This document shows, piece after piece, positions 6,146 to 13,464 of a stretch of 26,205 nucleotides of DNA. The position numbers were made by a program, and so were the translations under genes. Where the stretch lies: the NCBI GenBank assembly GCA_964549115.1, contig CAZJTX010000012.1, positions 1-26,205 of the forward strand, in the 5' to 3' direction. Source of the DNA: CAKOSP01 sp964549115. Its GTDB lineage: Bacteria; Bacillota_I; Bacilli_A; RF39; UBA660. Under the pieces are notes generated by a model, which made no database searches, was not told the origin of the DNA, and was given only the letters and a program-made list of their open reading frames with translations. Position 1 is the first letter of the stretch, and every line of letters begins with the position of its first letter.

Positions 6146-7126
6146 ATGCCTGCGATATATACACATTATAAATTTGGAAAAGAAGTTTTAAGTGGTATAA
6201 ATAAAAAATCCAGTAAAAATATTAAAAAACATATTGTTACTTACTATATTTTTAATCAAAGTTTTGATACACTTTATTATCATTATTTATTTGTGGGATT
6301 TATTGGTAAGAATATACGTGATTTAGGAACAATAGCTCACAAACAACAAGTTAATAATTACTTTAAAAATATAACACAGTATATACTTTCTAATAAAGAA
6401 AATAACAATTATTTATTAAAAGCTTATTTATACGGTTCCATTAACCATTATATTTTAGATTCAACTATGCATCCTTATGTTTTTTATAAAACTGGTGTTT
6501 ATAATAGTAAAAATCCTAAAACTTATAAATATAATGGATTGCATTCTAAATTTGAGTTTATGTTAGATAGTTTCTTTTATAGAAACGATACAAATTTAAA
6601 TTATAATAAATTAAAAGTACATAAAGAACTTATTCCTAAATATACATTTAATAAAGATCTTAAGGATACATTAGATTATACATTTAAAAAAACATTTAAT
6701 GTTACTAATATGGGGAAAACATTTAATACAAGTTATAAACACGAAAGGTTTTTATATAAACTAGTAATAGAAGATAGCATTGGAATTAAAAAGGGATTAT
6801 TAAAGTTTGTTGATCTTATGACTACAAATAAAGTTAAAAACATTGCTAATAATTCTACTTATATAAAAAATATTGATTATAGTATATTAAATGTAGATAA
6901 ACAAGAATGGAACCATCCTTCAATTAAAAATGAAAAATATAATCACTCAGTAATTGATTTGTATAGTATCGCTCTTGAAAAATCTATTGATATTATAAAT
7001 AAATTTGAATTGATGTTTGAAGATAAATACAATAAAGAAGAGTTATTTAAAGAACTAGGCGATAATTCGTATATAACAGGATTACCTAGTAAAAGAAATG
7101 TTAAAATGAGATTTTTCGAATTTTAA
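6146..7126 (+). CDS. Zinc-dependent phospholipase C-like protein (PF00882-like)
   Basis: I chose ATG 6146 (MPAIYTHYKFG) over a TTG four codons upstream because GGTGA lies at the right distance and the family usually begins MP-x3-TH. The N-terminal half has the metal-binding pattern: His near residue 7 (YTHYKFG), Asp in FNQSFDTLYYH, His and Asp in GSINHYILDSTMHPYVFYKT, and His in GLHSKFEFMLD. These resemble the Zn ligands of bacterial phospholipase C/nuclease P1-like proteins. There is no signal peptide, unlike secreted alpha-toxin-type enzymes. Many Firmicutes carry such cytosolic homologues with unknown substrates. The C-terminal 150 residues are Lys/Asn-rich and unassigned. The gene has its own promoter and terminator. 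Confidence 0.75.
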   Translation: MPAIYTHYKFGKEVLSGINKKSSKNIKKHIVTYYIFNQSFDTLYYHYLFVGFIGKNIRDLGTIAHKQQVNNYFKNITQYILSNKENNNYLLKAYLYGSINHYILDSTMHPYVFYKTGVYNSKNPKTYKYNGLHSKFEFMLDSFFYRNDTNLNYNKLKVHKELIPKYTFNKDLKDTLDYTFKKTFNVTNMGKTFNTSYKHERFLYKLVIEDSIGIKKGLLKFVDLMTTNKVKNIANNSTYIKNIDYSILNVDKQEWNHPSIKNEKYNHSVIDLYSIALEKSIDIINKFELMFEDKYNKEELFKELGDNSYITGLPSKRNVKMRFFEF

Positions 7127-7146
7127 AACGGAGATAACTCCGTTTT
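7125..7146. terminator. Bidirectional terminator, loop ATAA
   Basis: Perfect 9-bp stem AAAACGGAG (7125-7133) and CTCCGTTTT (7138-7146). The rightward TAA (7124-7126) enters the stem. It is symmetric, so it may also end the DUF3800 transcript, leaving a 3' tail of about 100 nt. Confidence 0.75.
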
Positions 7147-7147
7147 G

Positions 7148-7191
7148 CCTAAGATAACACATATTTATAATATGTTTAGGTTGTTATAACC
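7148..7191. other. Intergenic stretch with interlocking inverted repeats
   Basis: ACATATT/AATATGT (7159-7165, 7169-7175) can form a hairpin. It is bracketed by CCTAA/TTAGG (7148-7152, 7176-7180) and by ATAACA/TGTTAT (7154-7159, 7182-7187). The last two pairings cross each other, so they are alternatives or form a pseudoknot. GGTT/AACC lies at 7179-7191. No ORF is present. Chance is possible in such AT-rich DNA. Confidence 0.3.
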
Positions 7192-7247
7192 GATGATTCT
7201 TAAAGGTCTTCTAAATAAAAATTAACATTTATAATTATTAAAGTCAA

Positions 7248-7907
7248 TTATAAATACGGAAATTGAAAATTGTTATAAGGAAACTTAAAAATTATAATTT
7301 TATTATAATTTTTTATATATGTAGATGTTTTTTCTAAGTTGTAATAATTATATTTACCATATAAATAATTAGCAATATAATCTGCAATTTGTATTTCTCT
7401 ATAATGTATTGAATCTAAGTATCTAACCATATAGTTATATTTAAATTTATTATTAAGTTCTAAATATAAATATGTTTCTAATTGATTTTTATATTTAACT
7501 TTTATACTCCTGTTGTCTAACAATAAACAAATCTCTTCATATTTAAATAAGTAACTGTGATATTCAAATAAAAAAGATAACATATATTTAATTAATAAGT
7601 TATATATAGTGTTTTCTTCTATTTCTTTTTTTAATACATTATGTTTATCTACTACTATTGCTATAGGGATTATGTCTTTATTTTTAAATGTTTCGTTTAA
7701 AAACATTGCTTTTTCTTGTGGTTTTAAATAAAAAGCTTTTAATTCTTTATTATTACATCTAATTCTTCTTTCAATCTTTTTGTGAATGGATCTAACTTTA
7801 TGAAGATGATTTGTAATAAATCCACCTATAATAAAATAATTATCATTTTTTAAATGAAAGGCCCCAGATTCATCTAATACAATATATGTTTTCAGCTTAG
7901 TAGACAT
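7248..7907 (-). CDS. DUF3800 domain protein (predicted RNase H-like fold)
   Basis: The N-terminal strand YIVLDESGAF carries the conserved Asp-Glu-Ser-Gly, FIIGGFI follows, and near the C-terminus REIQIADYIANYLYG carries the conserved Gln-x-Ala-Asp. These are the hallmark acidic residues of DUF3800, which is predicted to have an RNase H-like nuclease fold. The length of 219 is normal. The protein is unusually rich in Tyr, Lys, Asn and Ile. Family members are common near phage and mobile genes, but here it stands alone between a phospholipase-like gene and ribosomal protein genes. The start is ATG with a GGTGAT ribosome site. Confidence 0.75.
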   Translation of the reverse strand: MSTKLKTYIVLDESGAFHLKNDNYFIIGGFITNHLHKVRSIHKKIERRIRCNNKELKAFYLKPQEKAMFLNETFKNKDIIPIAIVVDKHNVLKKEIEENTIYNLLIKYMLSFLFEYHSYLFKYEEICLLLDNRSIKVKYKNQLETYLYLELNNKFKYNYMVRYLDSIHYREIQIADYIANYLYGKYNYYNLEKTSTYIKNYNKIIIFKFPYNNFQFPYL

Positions 7908-7935
7908 TAAATCACCAAATTAAATATAACATTTA

Positions 7936-7970
7936 ATTATATAAAATAATTATATTTTACCAATTGTCAA
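7936..7970 (-). promoter_or_regulatory. Probable promoter region of the DUF3800 gene
   Basis: A perfect leftward TTGACA (7970-7965) and two perfect TATAAT boxes (7954-7949 and 7941-7936) are present, but the spacings are 10 and 23 nt, not 17. The active pair cannot be decided. Confidence 0.35.
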
Positions 7971-7984
7971 TTTTGGCAAAATAA

Positions 7985-8006
7985 AAACTTGTAATAATAC
8001 AAGTTT
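7985..8006 (-). terminator. Terminator of rplM-rpsI, stop codon in the stem
   Basis: Perfect 9-bp stem AAACTTGTA (7985-7993) and TACAAGTTT (7998-8006), followed on the minus strand by TTATTTTG after the T-run. The rpsI stop codon (8007-8005) overlaps the first arm. Confidence 0.8.
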
Positions 8007-8424
8007 ATCTTTTTGAAAATTGAGGAGCTTTTCTCGCTTTTTTTAGTCCGTATTTTTTTCTTTCTTTCTTTCTTGAATCACGAGTAATCATTCCCGCTTC
8101 TTTTAATAGTTTTCTGTAAGAATCTTCTCTAGATTGATCTGTATTAGCATCAAATTTTAATAACGCTCTTGTAATACCTAATCTTATAGCTCCGGTTTGT
8201 CCAGTAAAACCTCCACCAGTAACCTTAACATCAATATCAAATCTATTTTCATTTTTAGTGATTTTTAATGGTTGCATTAAATCCATCACTAATGTTGCAT
8301 ATGGCATATATTTATTAACATCTTCTCCATTTACAACAATTTTCCCCGTTCCACCTTTTAATGTTACTTGAGCAACTGAAGATTTTCTTCTTCCTGTTGC
8401 ACTCCATCCTTCTCTTGTTGCCAT
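8005..8424 (-). CDS. rpsI: Small ribosomal subunit protein S9 (uS9)
   Basis: A 139-residue ribosomal protein. It contains GWSATGRRKSSVAQV near the N-terminus, VTGGGFTGQTGAIRLGITRAL in the middle and the basic tail KYGLKKARKAPQFSKR, whose final Arg reaches the decoding centre in bacterial ribosomes. I start it at ATG 8424 (MATREGW). A longer frame (MVRRHN) would read back through the rplM stop, and AAGGAGG lies just before this ATG. The gene begins 1 nt after the rplM stop, the usual rplM-rpsI pair. Confidence 0.97.
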   Translation of the reverse strand: MATREGWSATGRRKSSVAQVTLKGGTGKIVVNGEDVNKYMPYATLVMDLMQPLKITKNENRFDIDVKVTGGGFTGQTGAIRLGITRALLKFDANTDQSREDSYRKLLKEAGMITRDSRKKERKKYGLKKARKAPQFSKR

Positions 8425-8425
8425 A

Positions 8426-8866
8426 TTATGCCTCCTTACCAATCTTAATTACTTCTGGTTTTTGAGCTTCGTGTTTATGTTCACTACCTTCATAAACAAA
8501 CAACTTTTTATACATTGCTCTTCCTAATCTATTTTTTGGTAACATACCCTTAATAGCTCTTTCAACCATTTCTACTGGATATCTTTCTATCATTTCTTTA
8601 GCGGTTCTTTCTCTCATGCCACTTTGATATCCACTATAGTTGTAATAAATCTTTTTATTTAATTTATCACCAGTTAAGCTAATTTTCTCAGCATTAACTA
8701 TAATCACATAATCGCCACAATCAACATGAGGAGTAAACGTTGGTTTATGTTTTCCTCTTAAAATGTGTGCAGCTTCAGTTGCCAATCTTCCTAAGATTAC
8801 ATCTTCAGCATCAATTATATACCATTTTTTATCATCATTAATTTTCTTTTGCATAAATGTTTTCAT
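8426..8866 (-). CDS. rplM: Large ribosomal subunit protein L13 (uL13)
   Basis: A 146-residue L13 with KWYIIDAEDVILGRLATEAA, GKHKPTFTPHVDCGDYVIIV and VERAIKGMLPKNRLGRAM. The protein helps assemble the large subunit early. AAAGGAAGT precedes the ATG. A perfect consensus promoter sits so close that the leader is only about 20 nt. This leaves no room for the L13 leader RNA known to autoregulate this operon in other Firmicutes. Confidence 0.97.
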   Translation of the reverse strand: MKTFMQKKINDDKKWYIIDAEDVILGRLATEAAHILRGKHKPTFTPHVDCGDYVIIVNAEKISLTGDKLNKKIYYNYSGYQSGMRERTAKEMIERYPVEMVERAIKGMLPKNRLGRAMYKKLFVYEGSEHKHEAQKPEVIKIGKEA

Positions 8867-8894
8867 AATACTTCCTTTCTTTAAAACCTAATCA

Positions 8895-8923
8895 ATTATA
8901 TATAACATATATACAATTGTCAA
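8895..8923 (-). promoter_or_regulatory. Perfect consensus promoter of rplM-rpsI
   Basis: Leftward TTGACA (8923-8918), a 17-nt spacer, and TATAAT (8900-8895). Every consensus base is present. Expected start about 8888. Confidence 0.85.
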
Positions 8924-8926
8924 GAG

Positions 8927-8950
8927 TTTGCAACCTTTTTAGGTTGTAAA
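8927..8950 (-). terminator. Hairpin after nrdG, possible weak terminator
   Basis: Arms at 8927-8936 and 8941-8950 around TTTT, with one G-T pair, begin right after the nrdG stop codon. The minus strand shows no T-run after the stem, so efficient termination is doubtful. The rplM promoter follows at once. Confidence 0.4.
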
Positions 8951-9451
8951 CTACTCTGCATATTTTATTACTTTGTTTTCTTTTAAACTCTTAGGTACAT
9001 CAATTAATCTTTGATTTTTACTTCCTCTATATTTTACGTTATAGCTTTTTTCACTTAATATAAAAGGTCCATCTATTAATACATCTATATGACTAAGTAT
9101 TTCTTTATATATTGGTCTCATTTTGATTAAGTCATCGTATAAAAATCCAGTATATGTCCAGACGTTATATTCCTTCATTTTTACATACTTTAATATTTCT
9201 AAAAATGCTTCAGGTTGAAACATGGGATCTCCTCCAGAAAAAGTAATACCGTCTTGGTTTTCTAACTCATCTATCATTTCGTACACTTCTTCTAGATCTA
9301 ACTCTAAGCCCACATTAAATGCGTGAGTTTCTGGATTATGACATCCTTCACAATTATGTGAACAACCCTGAAACCATATGACCGCCCTTAGGCCGTCACC
9401 ATCTAATATACTATCACTTTGTATTTTAGAAGCTAAATATACCTTATTCAT
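8951..9451 (-). CDS. nrdG: Anaerobic ribonucleotide reductase activating protein (radical SAM)
   Basis: It would use S-adenosylmethionine and a 4Fe-4S cluster to make the glycyl radical of the class III reductase NrdD, which gives DNA precursors without oxygen. The cluster motif is Cys30-x3-Cys34-x2-Cys37 (FQGCSHNCEGCHNPETH), preceded by LDGDGLRAVIW and followed by FSGGDPMFQP at 71-80, all typical of NrdG. The length of 166 is normal. It starts 1 nt after the whiA stop, and GGAGGG lies inside the end of whiA, so the two are coupled. nrdD itself is not in the window. Pyruvate formate-lyase activase is less likely because that protein is longer. Confidence 0.88.
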   Translation of the reverse strand: MNKVYLASKIQSDSILDGDGLRAVIWFQGCSHNCEGCHNPETHAFNVGLELDLEEVYEMIDELENQDGITFSGGDPMFQPEAFLEILKYVKMKEYNVWTYTGFLYDDLIKMRPIYKEILSHIDVLIDGPFILSEKSYNVKYRGSKNQRLIDVPKSLKENKVIKYAE

Positions 9452-9452
9452 A

Positions 9453-10355
9453 TTACCCTCCTATATTCTTATGCCTTTCTACTAATTCTCTTATTTTAAT
9501 AAATTGATGATTAATACCTGATTTACCTATTTTATAATTTGTTTCCATTGATATTATATCTGCGAGTTCACTATATGATGACTCAGGATATTTTTCTCTT
9601 TTATCAATGACTATTTTAGTTCTTTCGTCTAACAAATTTAGTAAGTCATTATCTTTTATATATTTTATGTTTTCCAATTGTTGCAAACCCGTTTTAATTG
9701 TTTTTTCTTGATTGGCTATTTCACAGTTATTTAATCTATTAACCATATTTTTATGATCTCTATATATTCTTAGGTCTTCAAAATAAAATAATGAATTTGT
9801 AATTTTAAATCTCTTTAATAAATCACTTATTTTTTCAGATGATTTTATATATACTACTCGTTTATTGTTTCTAGCAATTATTTTAGAAGGAATATTTATG
9901 TTTTTTAATAATAATTTTAAATGTTTTGCATCTTCTTCAGTTGATGTGGCAAACTCTAAATGATATCCACTGGTTTTAGGATCGGATACTGAACCAACAC
10001 TAAGAAAGGCTCCTTCTAAATATGCATTTATTTCTTCTTCGGATAGTTCAGTTGTTTTGATGTTTTTTATTTCATCTTGTATTATATTTACTTTATCATA
10101 TATTTCTAACATATACACCTGAGTCATTTTAAACATTTTTTGACTTCTTACAACAATCTTGGGTTGGATATTATATGTTTTTTTGATATTTTTATATATT
10201 TTTCTTATAGTACCCGCACTTTCTGAGTACAAAAGCAAATAATCTTTTTCAAATGATGAGTTAAAATTTATAAACGCCAATGTTTCAAGTCTTAATTCTA
10301 ATATTCCACTATTTTTAGAAGCTAACTCTTCTTTTACCATAGTTGTAAAATTCAT
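9453..10355 (-). CDS. whiA: DNA-binding protein WhiA
   Basis: WhiA joins an N-terminal half related to LAGLIDADG homing endonucleases (ELSEEEINAYLEGAFLSVGS and CEIANQEKTIKTG are typical family stretches) to a C-terminal helix-turn-helix (YPESSYSELADIISME, then KIGKSGINHQFIKIRELVE). In Streptomyces it controls sporulation septation, and in Bacillus it affects division and chromosome segregation. The length of 300 is normal. The ATG overlaps the TGA of yvcK as ATGA. rapZ, which usually precedes yvcK-whiA in Firmicutes, is not here. Confidence 0.93.
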   Translation of the reverse strand: MNFTTMVKEELASKNSGILELRLETLAFINFNSSFEKDYLLLYSESAGTIRKIYKNIKKTYNIQPKIVVRSQKMFKMTQVYMLEIYDKVNIIQDEIKNIKTTELSEEEINAYLEGAFLSVGSVSDPKTSGYHLEFATSTEEDAKHLKLLLKNINIPSKIIARNNKRVVYIKSSEKISDLLKRFKITNSLFYFEDLRIYRDHKNMVNRLNNCEIANQEKTIKTGLQQLENIKYIKDNDLLNLLDERTKIVIDKREKYPESSYSELADIISMETNYKIGKSGINHQFIKIRELVERHKNIGG

Positions 10356-11299
10356 TTTTTCCTCATTAAATAATCAAATATTAAATATGCTGTTTTAAGT
10401 GAATCATGTCTATAGTAGTTTTCTTCTATTGTTAATAAATTGTCTAACAACAACTTTGTTTTCATTTTTTTAAGTTCTTCTTTATCCACAATTACGAATT
10501 CTTTTTGTTCTTCGTCAACATATTTTTTATATAAATTGTCTTCGATTATTTTTGTGTTAGCAACAACTATATCTACACTCTTTTTTCCTAATTTCTTTTC
10601 AATTACTTTAATGTGCTCACTTACTTTTAAATCATCTGTTTCCCCAGGTTGAGTAAATAAGTTACATATATATAACACTTCGGCCTTGGCTGAATTTATT
10701 TCTTTATTTAATTTAGAATCAATCAAATGAGGCATAATACTTGTATATAAACTACCTGGGCCTAAAATAATCAAATCAGCGTCTTGTAATGCTTTTGATA
10801 TTTTTGGATTAATTGTTATTTTCTTATCATATTTTATATCCACAATTGTATGACTACAATTAGTAATCTCTTCTTCGCCTATTATTTTTTTACCTTCTTT
10901 AGTTATCCCAATTAAATTAACCGAATCTTCAGTTAAAGGTAAAACAGTTCCTTCTATATCTAACAATTTAGAAAATATTGGAATAGCTTTGTCCAAACTC
11001 CCTTTTTCATCCAATAGTGCGGTTAAAATTAAATTTTTAATTGAGTGTATGCCTAAAGTCTTAGATTTATGGAAACGATAGTGCATAAGTTTAAGTATAT
11101 CCGCATCAGAATTAGACATAGACATCAAAACTTTAGAGATGTCCCCTACTGCTGGAATTTGCATCTCTTCTCTAAGTTTTCCTGTACTTTGTCCATTATC
11201 AGCAACCGTTACAACTGCTGTAATCTCTACCGGAAATAATTTTAAACCTTTTAGTATTTGTGAAAGACCACTTCCTCCACCAAATATAACAATTTTCAT
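10352..11299 (-). CDS. yvcK: YvcK/CofD-like gluconeogenesis and morphogenesis factor
   Basis: The N-terminus KIVIFGGGSGLSQILKGLK, then VTVADNGQSTGKLREEM and PAVGDISKVLMSMS, match the CofD-like YvcK family, and LIILGPGSLYTSIMPHLI is its second conserved block. In Bacillus it binds UDP-sugars and is needed for normal shape and growth on gluconeogenic carbon sources. The usual second Asp-Gly of the family's DDGGS stretch reads Asn-Gly-Gln here. The length of 315 is normal. It opens the yvcK-whiA-nrdG operon with a GGTGAT ribosome site. It ends in TGA within an ATGA overlap. Confidence 0.92.
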   Translation of the reverse strand: MKIVIFGGGSGLSQILKGLKLFPVEITAVVTVADNGQSTGKLREEMQIPAVGDISKVLMSMSNSDADILKLMHYRFHKSKTLGIHSIKNLILTALLDEKGSLDKAIPIFSKLLDIEGTVLPLTEDSVNLIGITKEGKKIIGEEEITNCSHTIVDIKYDKKITINPKISKALQDADLIILGPGSLYTSIMPHLIDSKLNKEINSAKAEVLYICNLFTQPGETDDLKVSEHIKVIEKKLGKKSVDIVVANTKIIEDNLYKKYVDEEQKEFVIVDKEELKKMKTKLLLDNLLTIEENYYRHDSLKTAYLIFDYLMRKK

Positions 11300-11317
11300 T
11301 GGCGTATCACCGAATTT

Positions 11318-11326
11318 AGTTTATCA
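11318..11326 (-). promoter_or_regulatory. Possible extended -10 of yvcK-whiA-nrdG
   Basis: TGATAAACT reads leftward about 18 nt before the yvcK ATG, just after the terminator of the preceding M23 gene. The -10 is imperfect, and TTGAAA upstream is too close for a standard -35. Confidence 0.35.
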
Positions 11327-11344
11327 CAATTTATTTCAAAAAGA

Positions 11345-11375
11345 AACTCAGTAGATTTATGCAAACCACTGAGTT
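11345..11375 (-). terminator. Terminator of the ftsE-ftsX-M23 operon, stop codon in the loop
   Basis: AACTCAGT (11345-11352) and ACTGAGTT (11368-11375) pair perfectly around 15 nt. On the minus strand the stem is followed by TCTTTTTG. The first arm is made of coding sequence (Arg-Thr-Gln) and the TAA lies in the loop. Confidence 0.7.
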
Positions 11376-12574
11376 CTAGATGTAAACGTTCCGCCTACTC
11401 CTGGGAAACCAGGAGGTTTTATCGCTCTTGCTACGAGCGTTGAATAACTTTGATAATCTTTTAAATATAATCCTTTAGCTACTGAGAAGTGTAGGTGAGC
11501 TCCCGTTGAACATTTATCATAGTGGGCGGTGCCTTTTCCACCACCAACAGATCCTATTTTAGTATTTGTTGTAACAACATCTCCTACCTTAACATTAACT
11601 TCCAATAAATGCATGTAATAAACGGTGTAGGTAACATTTTTCACTCTAGAATGAATGTATACCTTATTACCACCACAACTCGCTCTAGGAGTGACTGCAA
11701 TGACTTTTCCAGCAGTAGCTGAATATATAGGAGTTCCTTCTTTATTTCCACCAATATCTACACCATCATGGAATTTTCTAACTTTTGAAATTGGATGAAT
11801 TCTATATCCGAATGCACTTGTAACTCTTCCTCTAGTTAATGGTTTTAACCAGCCACTATTATTAGCAATACTATCACACGCTGATAATAGTTGATTATCT
11901 TTACATCCAATACCTACATAATAATCTATTAAAGCTTTTTGATTTCTAATTTGTGCATTAATATCTTCAGTTATTTCAGTAATGCTTGCTAAATCTCTAC
12001 TCATAGAGTTGATGCTTTTTTCATATGTAACTATATTTTGTTCTAAAGTAATTTGATGTTTCTTCAAATCAACTTGTAGTGCTTCATTTTTTTCAATTAA
12101 TTGTTCAAGTTTTTCAACATTATTTTTATTATGTTCGATTAATAACTCAATTGCGTCTTGTCTCATAATCAATTCGGTCATTGAAGCTGCACCAGTCACA
12201 TATTCATAATATGAATCTTGATTATCCAACATTTCGTGGAAAACCATTAATTCTCTTGATCTAACTAGTAATGCTTCTATTTCTTCATTAGATTTTTCTA
12301 TACTCTTTTTTGCTATCGCAATATCTTGCTCAGACTTTTCAATATCATTATGAGCCTTTATAACACTATTTCTTTTAGTATTGATTTGAGACTTAGTGTA
12401 ATTAGCAGCGCTTTGTTGTTTTTTCTTTTCAGCTTGTAGTTTTTGCAAGTTAACTCTTAAGTCTTTCATAGTTCTTTCTTTTGTTGCACCTTGTACAGTT
12501 GATAAAAGAACATTAGATGAAACTAATACTAATACTAAAAATAATCTAAATACATTACTTACTTTTTTCATCAT
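11357..12574 (-). CDS. Secreted coiled-coil M23 peptidase (FtsEX-linked murein hydrolase)
   Basis: A signal peptide (about 1-30, cleavage near VQGA), a long coiled coil (about 34-215, rich in Lys, Glu and Gln), then an M23/LytM peptidase domain (about 245-370). The metal ligands are His269-x3-Asp273 (KFHDGVDIGG) and His360-x-His362 (GAHLHFS), all present, so the peptidase looks active, unlike EnvC. This build is that of hydrolases that FtsEX switches on across the membrane by pulling a coiled coil, such as PcsB or CwlO, though those use a CHAP or NlpC domain. It directly follows ftsE and ftsX, overlapping ftsX by 4 nt. I infer that it is their output enzyme. Confidence 0.88.
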   Translation of the reverse strand: MMKKVSNVFRLFLVLVLVSSNVLLSTVQGATKERTMKDLRVNLQKLQAEKKKQQSAANYTKSQINTKRNSVIKAHNDIEKSEQDIAIAKKSIEKSNEEIEALLVRSRELMVFHEMLDNQDSYYEYVTGAASMTELIMRQDAIELLIEHNKNNVEKLEQLIEKNEALQVDLKKHQITLEQNIVTYEKSINSMSRDLASITEITEDINAQIRNQKALIDYYVGIGCKDNQLLSACDSIANNSGWLKPLTRGRVTSAFGYRIHPISKVRKFHDGVDIGGNKEGTPIYSATAGKVIAVTPRASCGGNKVYIHSRVKNVTYTVYYMHLLEVNVKVGDVVTTNTKIGSVGGGKGTAHYDKCSTGAHLHFSVAKGLYLKDYQSYSTLVARAIKPPGFPGVGGTFTSRTQWFA

Positions 12575-13464
12575 ATTTTTAAATACTTCCTTACAGCATT
12601 CATACTACCTAACATTCCTAATATTGTACTTAACAATACTAATACAAGCGATACTGGCACTAAAAGAGTAACAGGCTTTACTAACATAATCATATCCTTA
12701 AACAATCTACCGTTATAATTAGTATATAAAATAATATAACCATAAATTGTTAAACTAAGTGGTATTATTGCTCCGAATAAACCAATTAAGAATCCTTCAA
12801 ATATAAATGGTAACTTAATAGTTGTATTTGATGCTCCTACTAATCTCATTATTTCTATTTCTTCTCTTCTAGAGAAAATTGTTAATTTAATTGTATTATT
12901 AATTAAAAATGCCGTTACTAAAACCAATGATAAAACAATTATTGTACCCGCATTTTTAATAACATCAAACACTGAAACAATTGAATCCACCATCGATTCA
13001 CCATACTTAACGGTATCTACATAATCAATTGACTTTATATACTCTGCTACTCTAGAAAGATTACCTACATCATACACTTTAACAATAAACGAATCTAATA
13101 ATGGATTTTCATCTAAATAATTAAGTACAGTTTTAAAAGTATCTGAATAATCACTCATCTCTGTTTTCCATTCGTCTTTGGTTTTTAAAGTAATTCTACT
13201 TATTTCTTCTATATTATTTAATTCTTTTTTTATTTCTCCTAAATTTTCTTCAGTTGCTTCACCAGATACATAAATAACTATACTTAATTCATCTTCAATG
13301 TTTTTAGTTGTATACTTTATATTTTCAGATGAAATTAAAGATATTGATACAAGTATTAAAGTCACTGTAACACTTAATGTCGCAGCAATGCTTAAACTAA
13401 AGTTTCTGATTAAACTTTTTAAAGAGTCTCTAACGCTTCTACTAATTATTCTAAACGCTTTCAC
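12571..13464 (-). CDS. ftsX: Cell division protein FtsX
   Basis: The membrane half of the FtsEX complex. One membrane segment lies near residues 21-43, followed by an outer domain of about 125 residues, then three segments in the C-terminal half, the usual four-segment plan. The loop FSRREEIEIMRLVGASNTTI with PFIFEG after it is the conserved contact region for FtsE. It has no ATPase of its own and passes the ATP cycle of FtsE to a wall hydrolase outside. It starts at GTG, overlapping ftsE by 14 nt, and ends at TGA inside the start of the M23 gene. Confidence 0.93.
   Translation of the reverse strand: MKAFRIISRSVRDSLKSLIRNFSLSIAATLSVTVTLILVSISLISSENIKYTTKNIEDELSIVIYVSGEATEENLGEIKKELNNIEEISRITLKTKDEWKTEMSDYSDTFKTVLNYLDENPLLDSFIVKVYDVGNLSRVAEYIKSIDYVDTVKYGESMVDSIVSVFDVIKNAGTIIVLSLVLVTAFLINNTIKLTIFSRREEIEIMRLVGASNTTIKLPFIFEGFLIGLFGAIIPLSLTIYGYIILYTNYNGRLFKDMIMLVKPVTLLVPVSLVLVLLSTILGMLGSMNAVRKYLKI

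Noticed and set aside
5093..7907. A defence island made of Abi_2, the phospholipase-like gene and DUF3800
   Set aside because: The genes are on different strands with separate promoters and terminators, and there are no mobile or restriction genes nearby. Proximity alone does not support a system.
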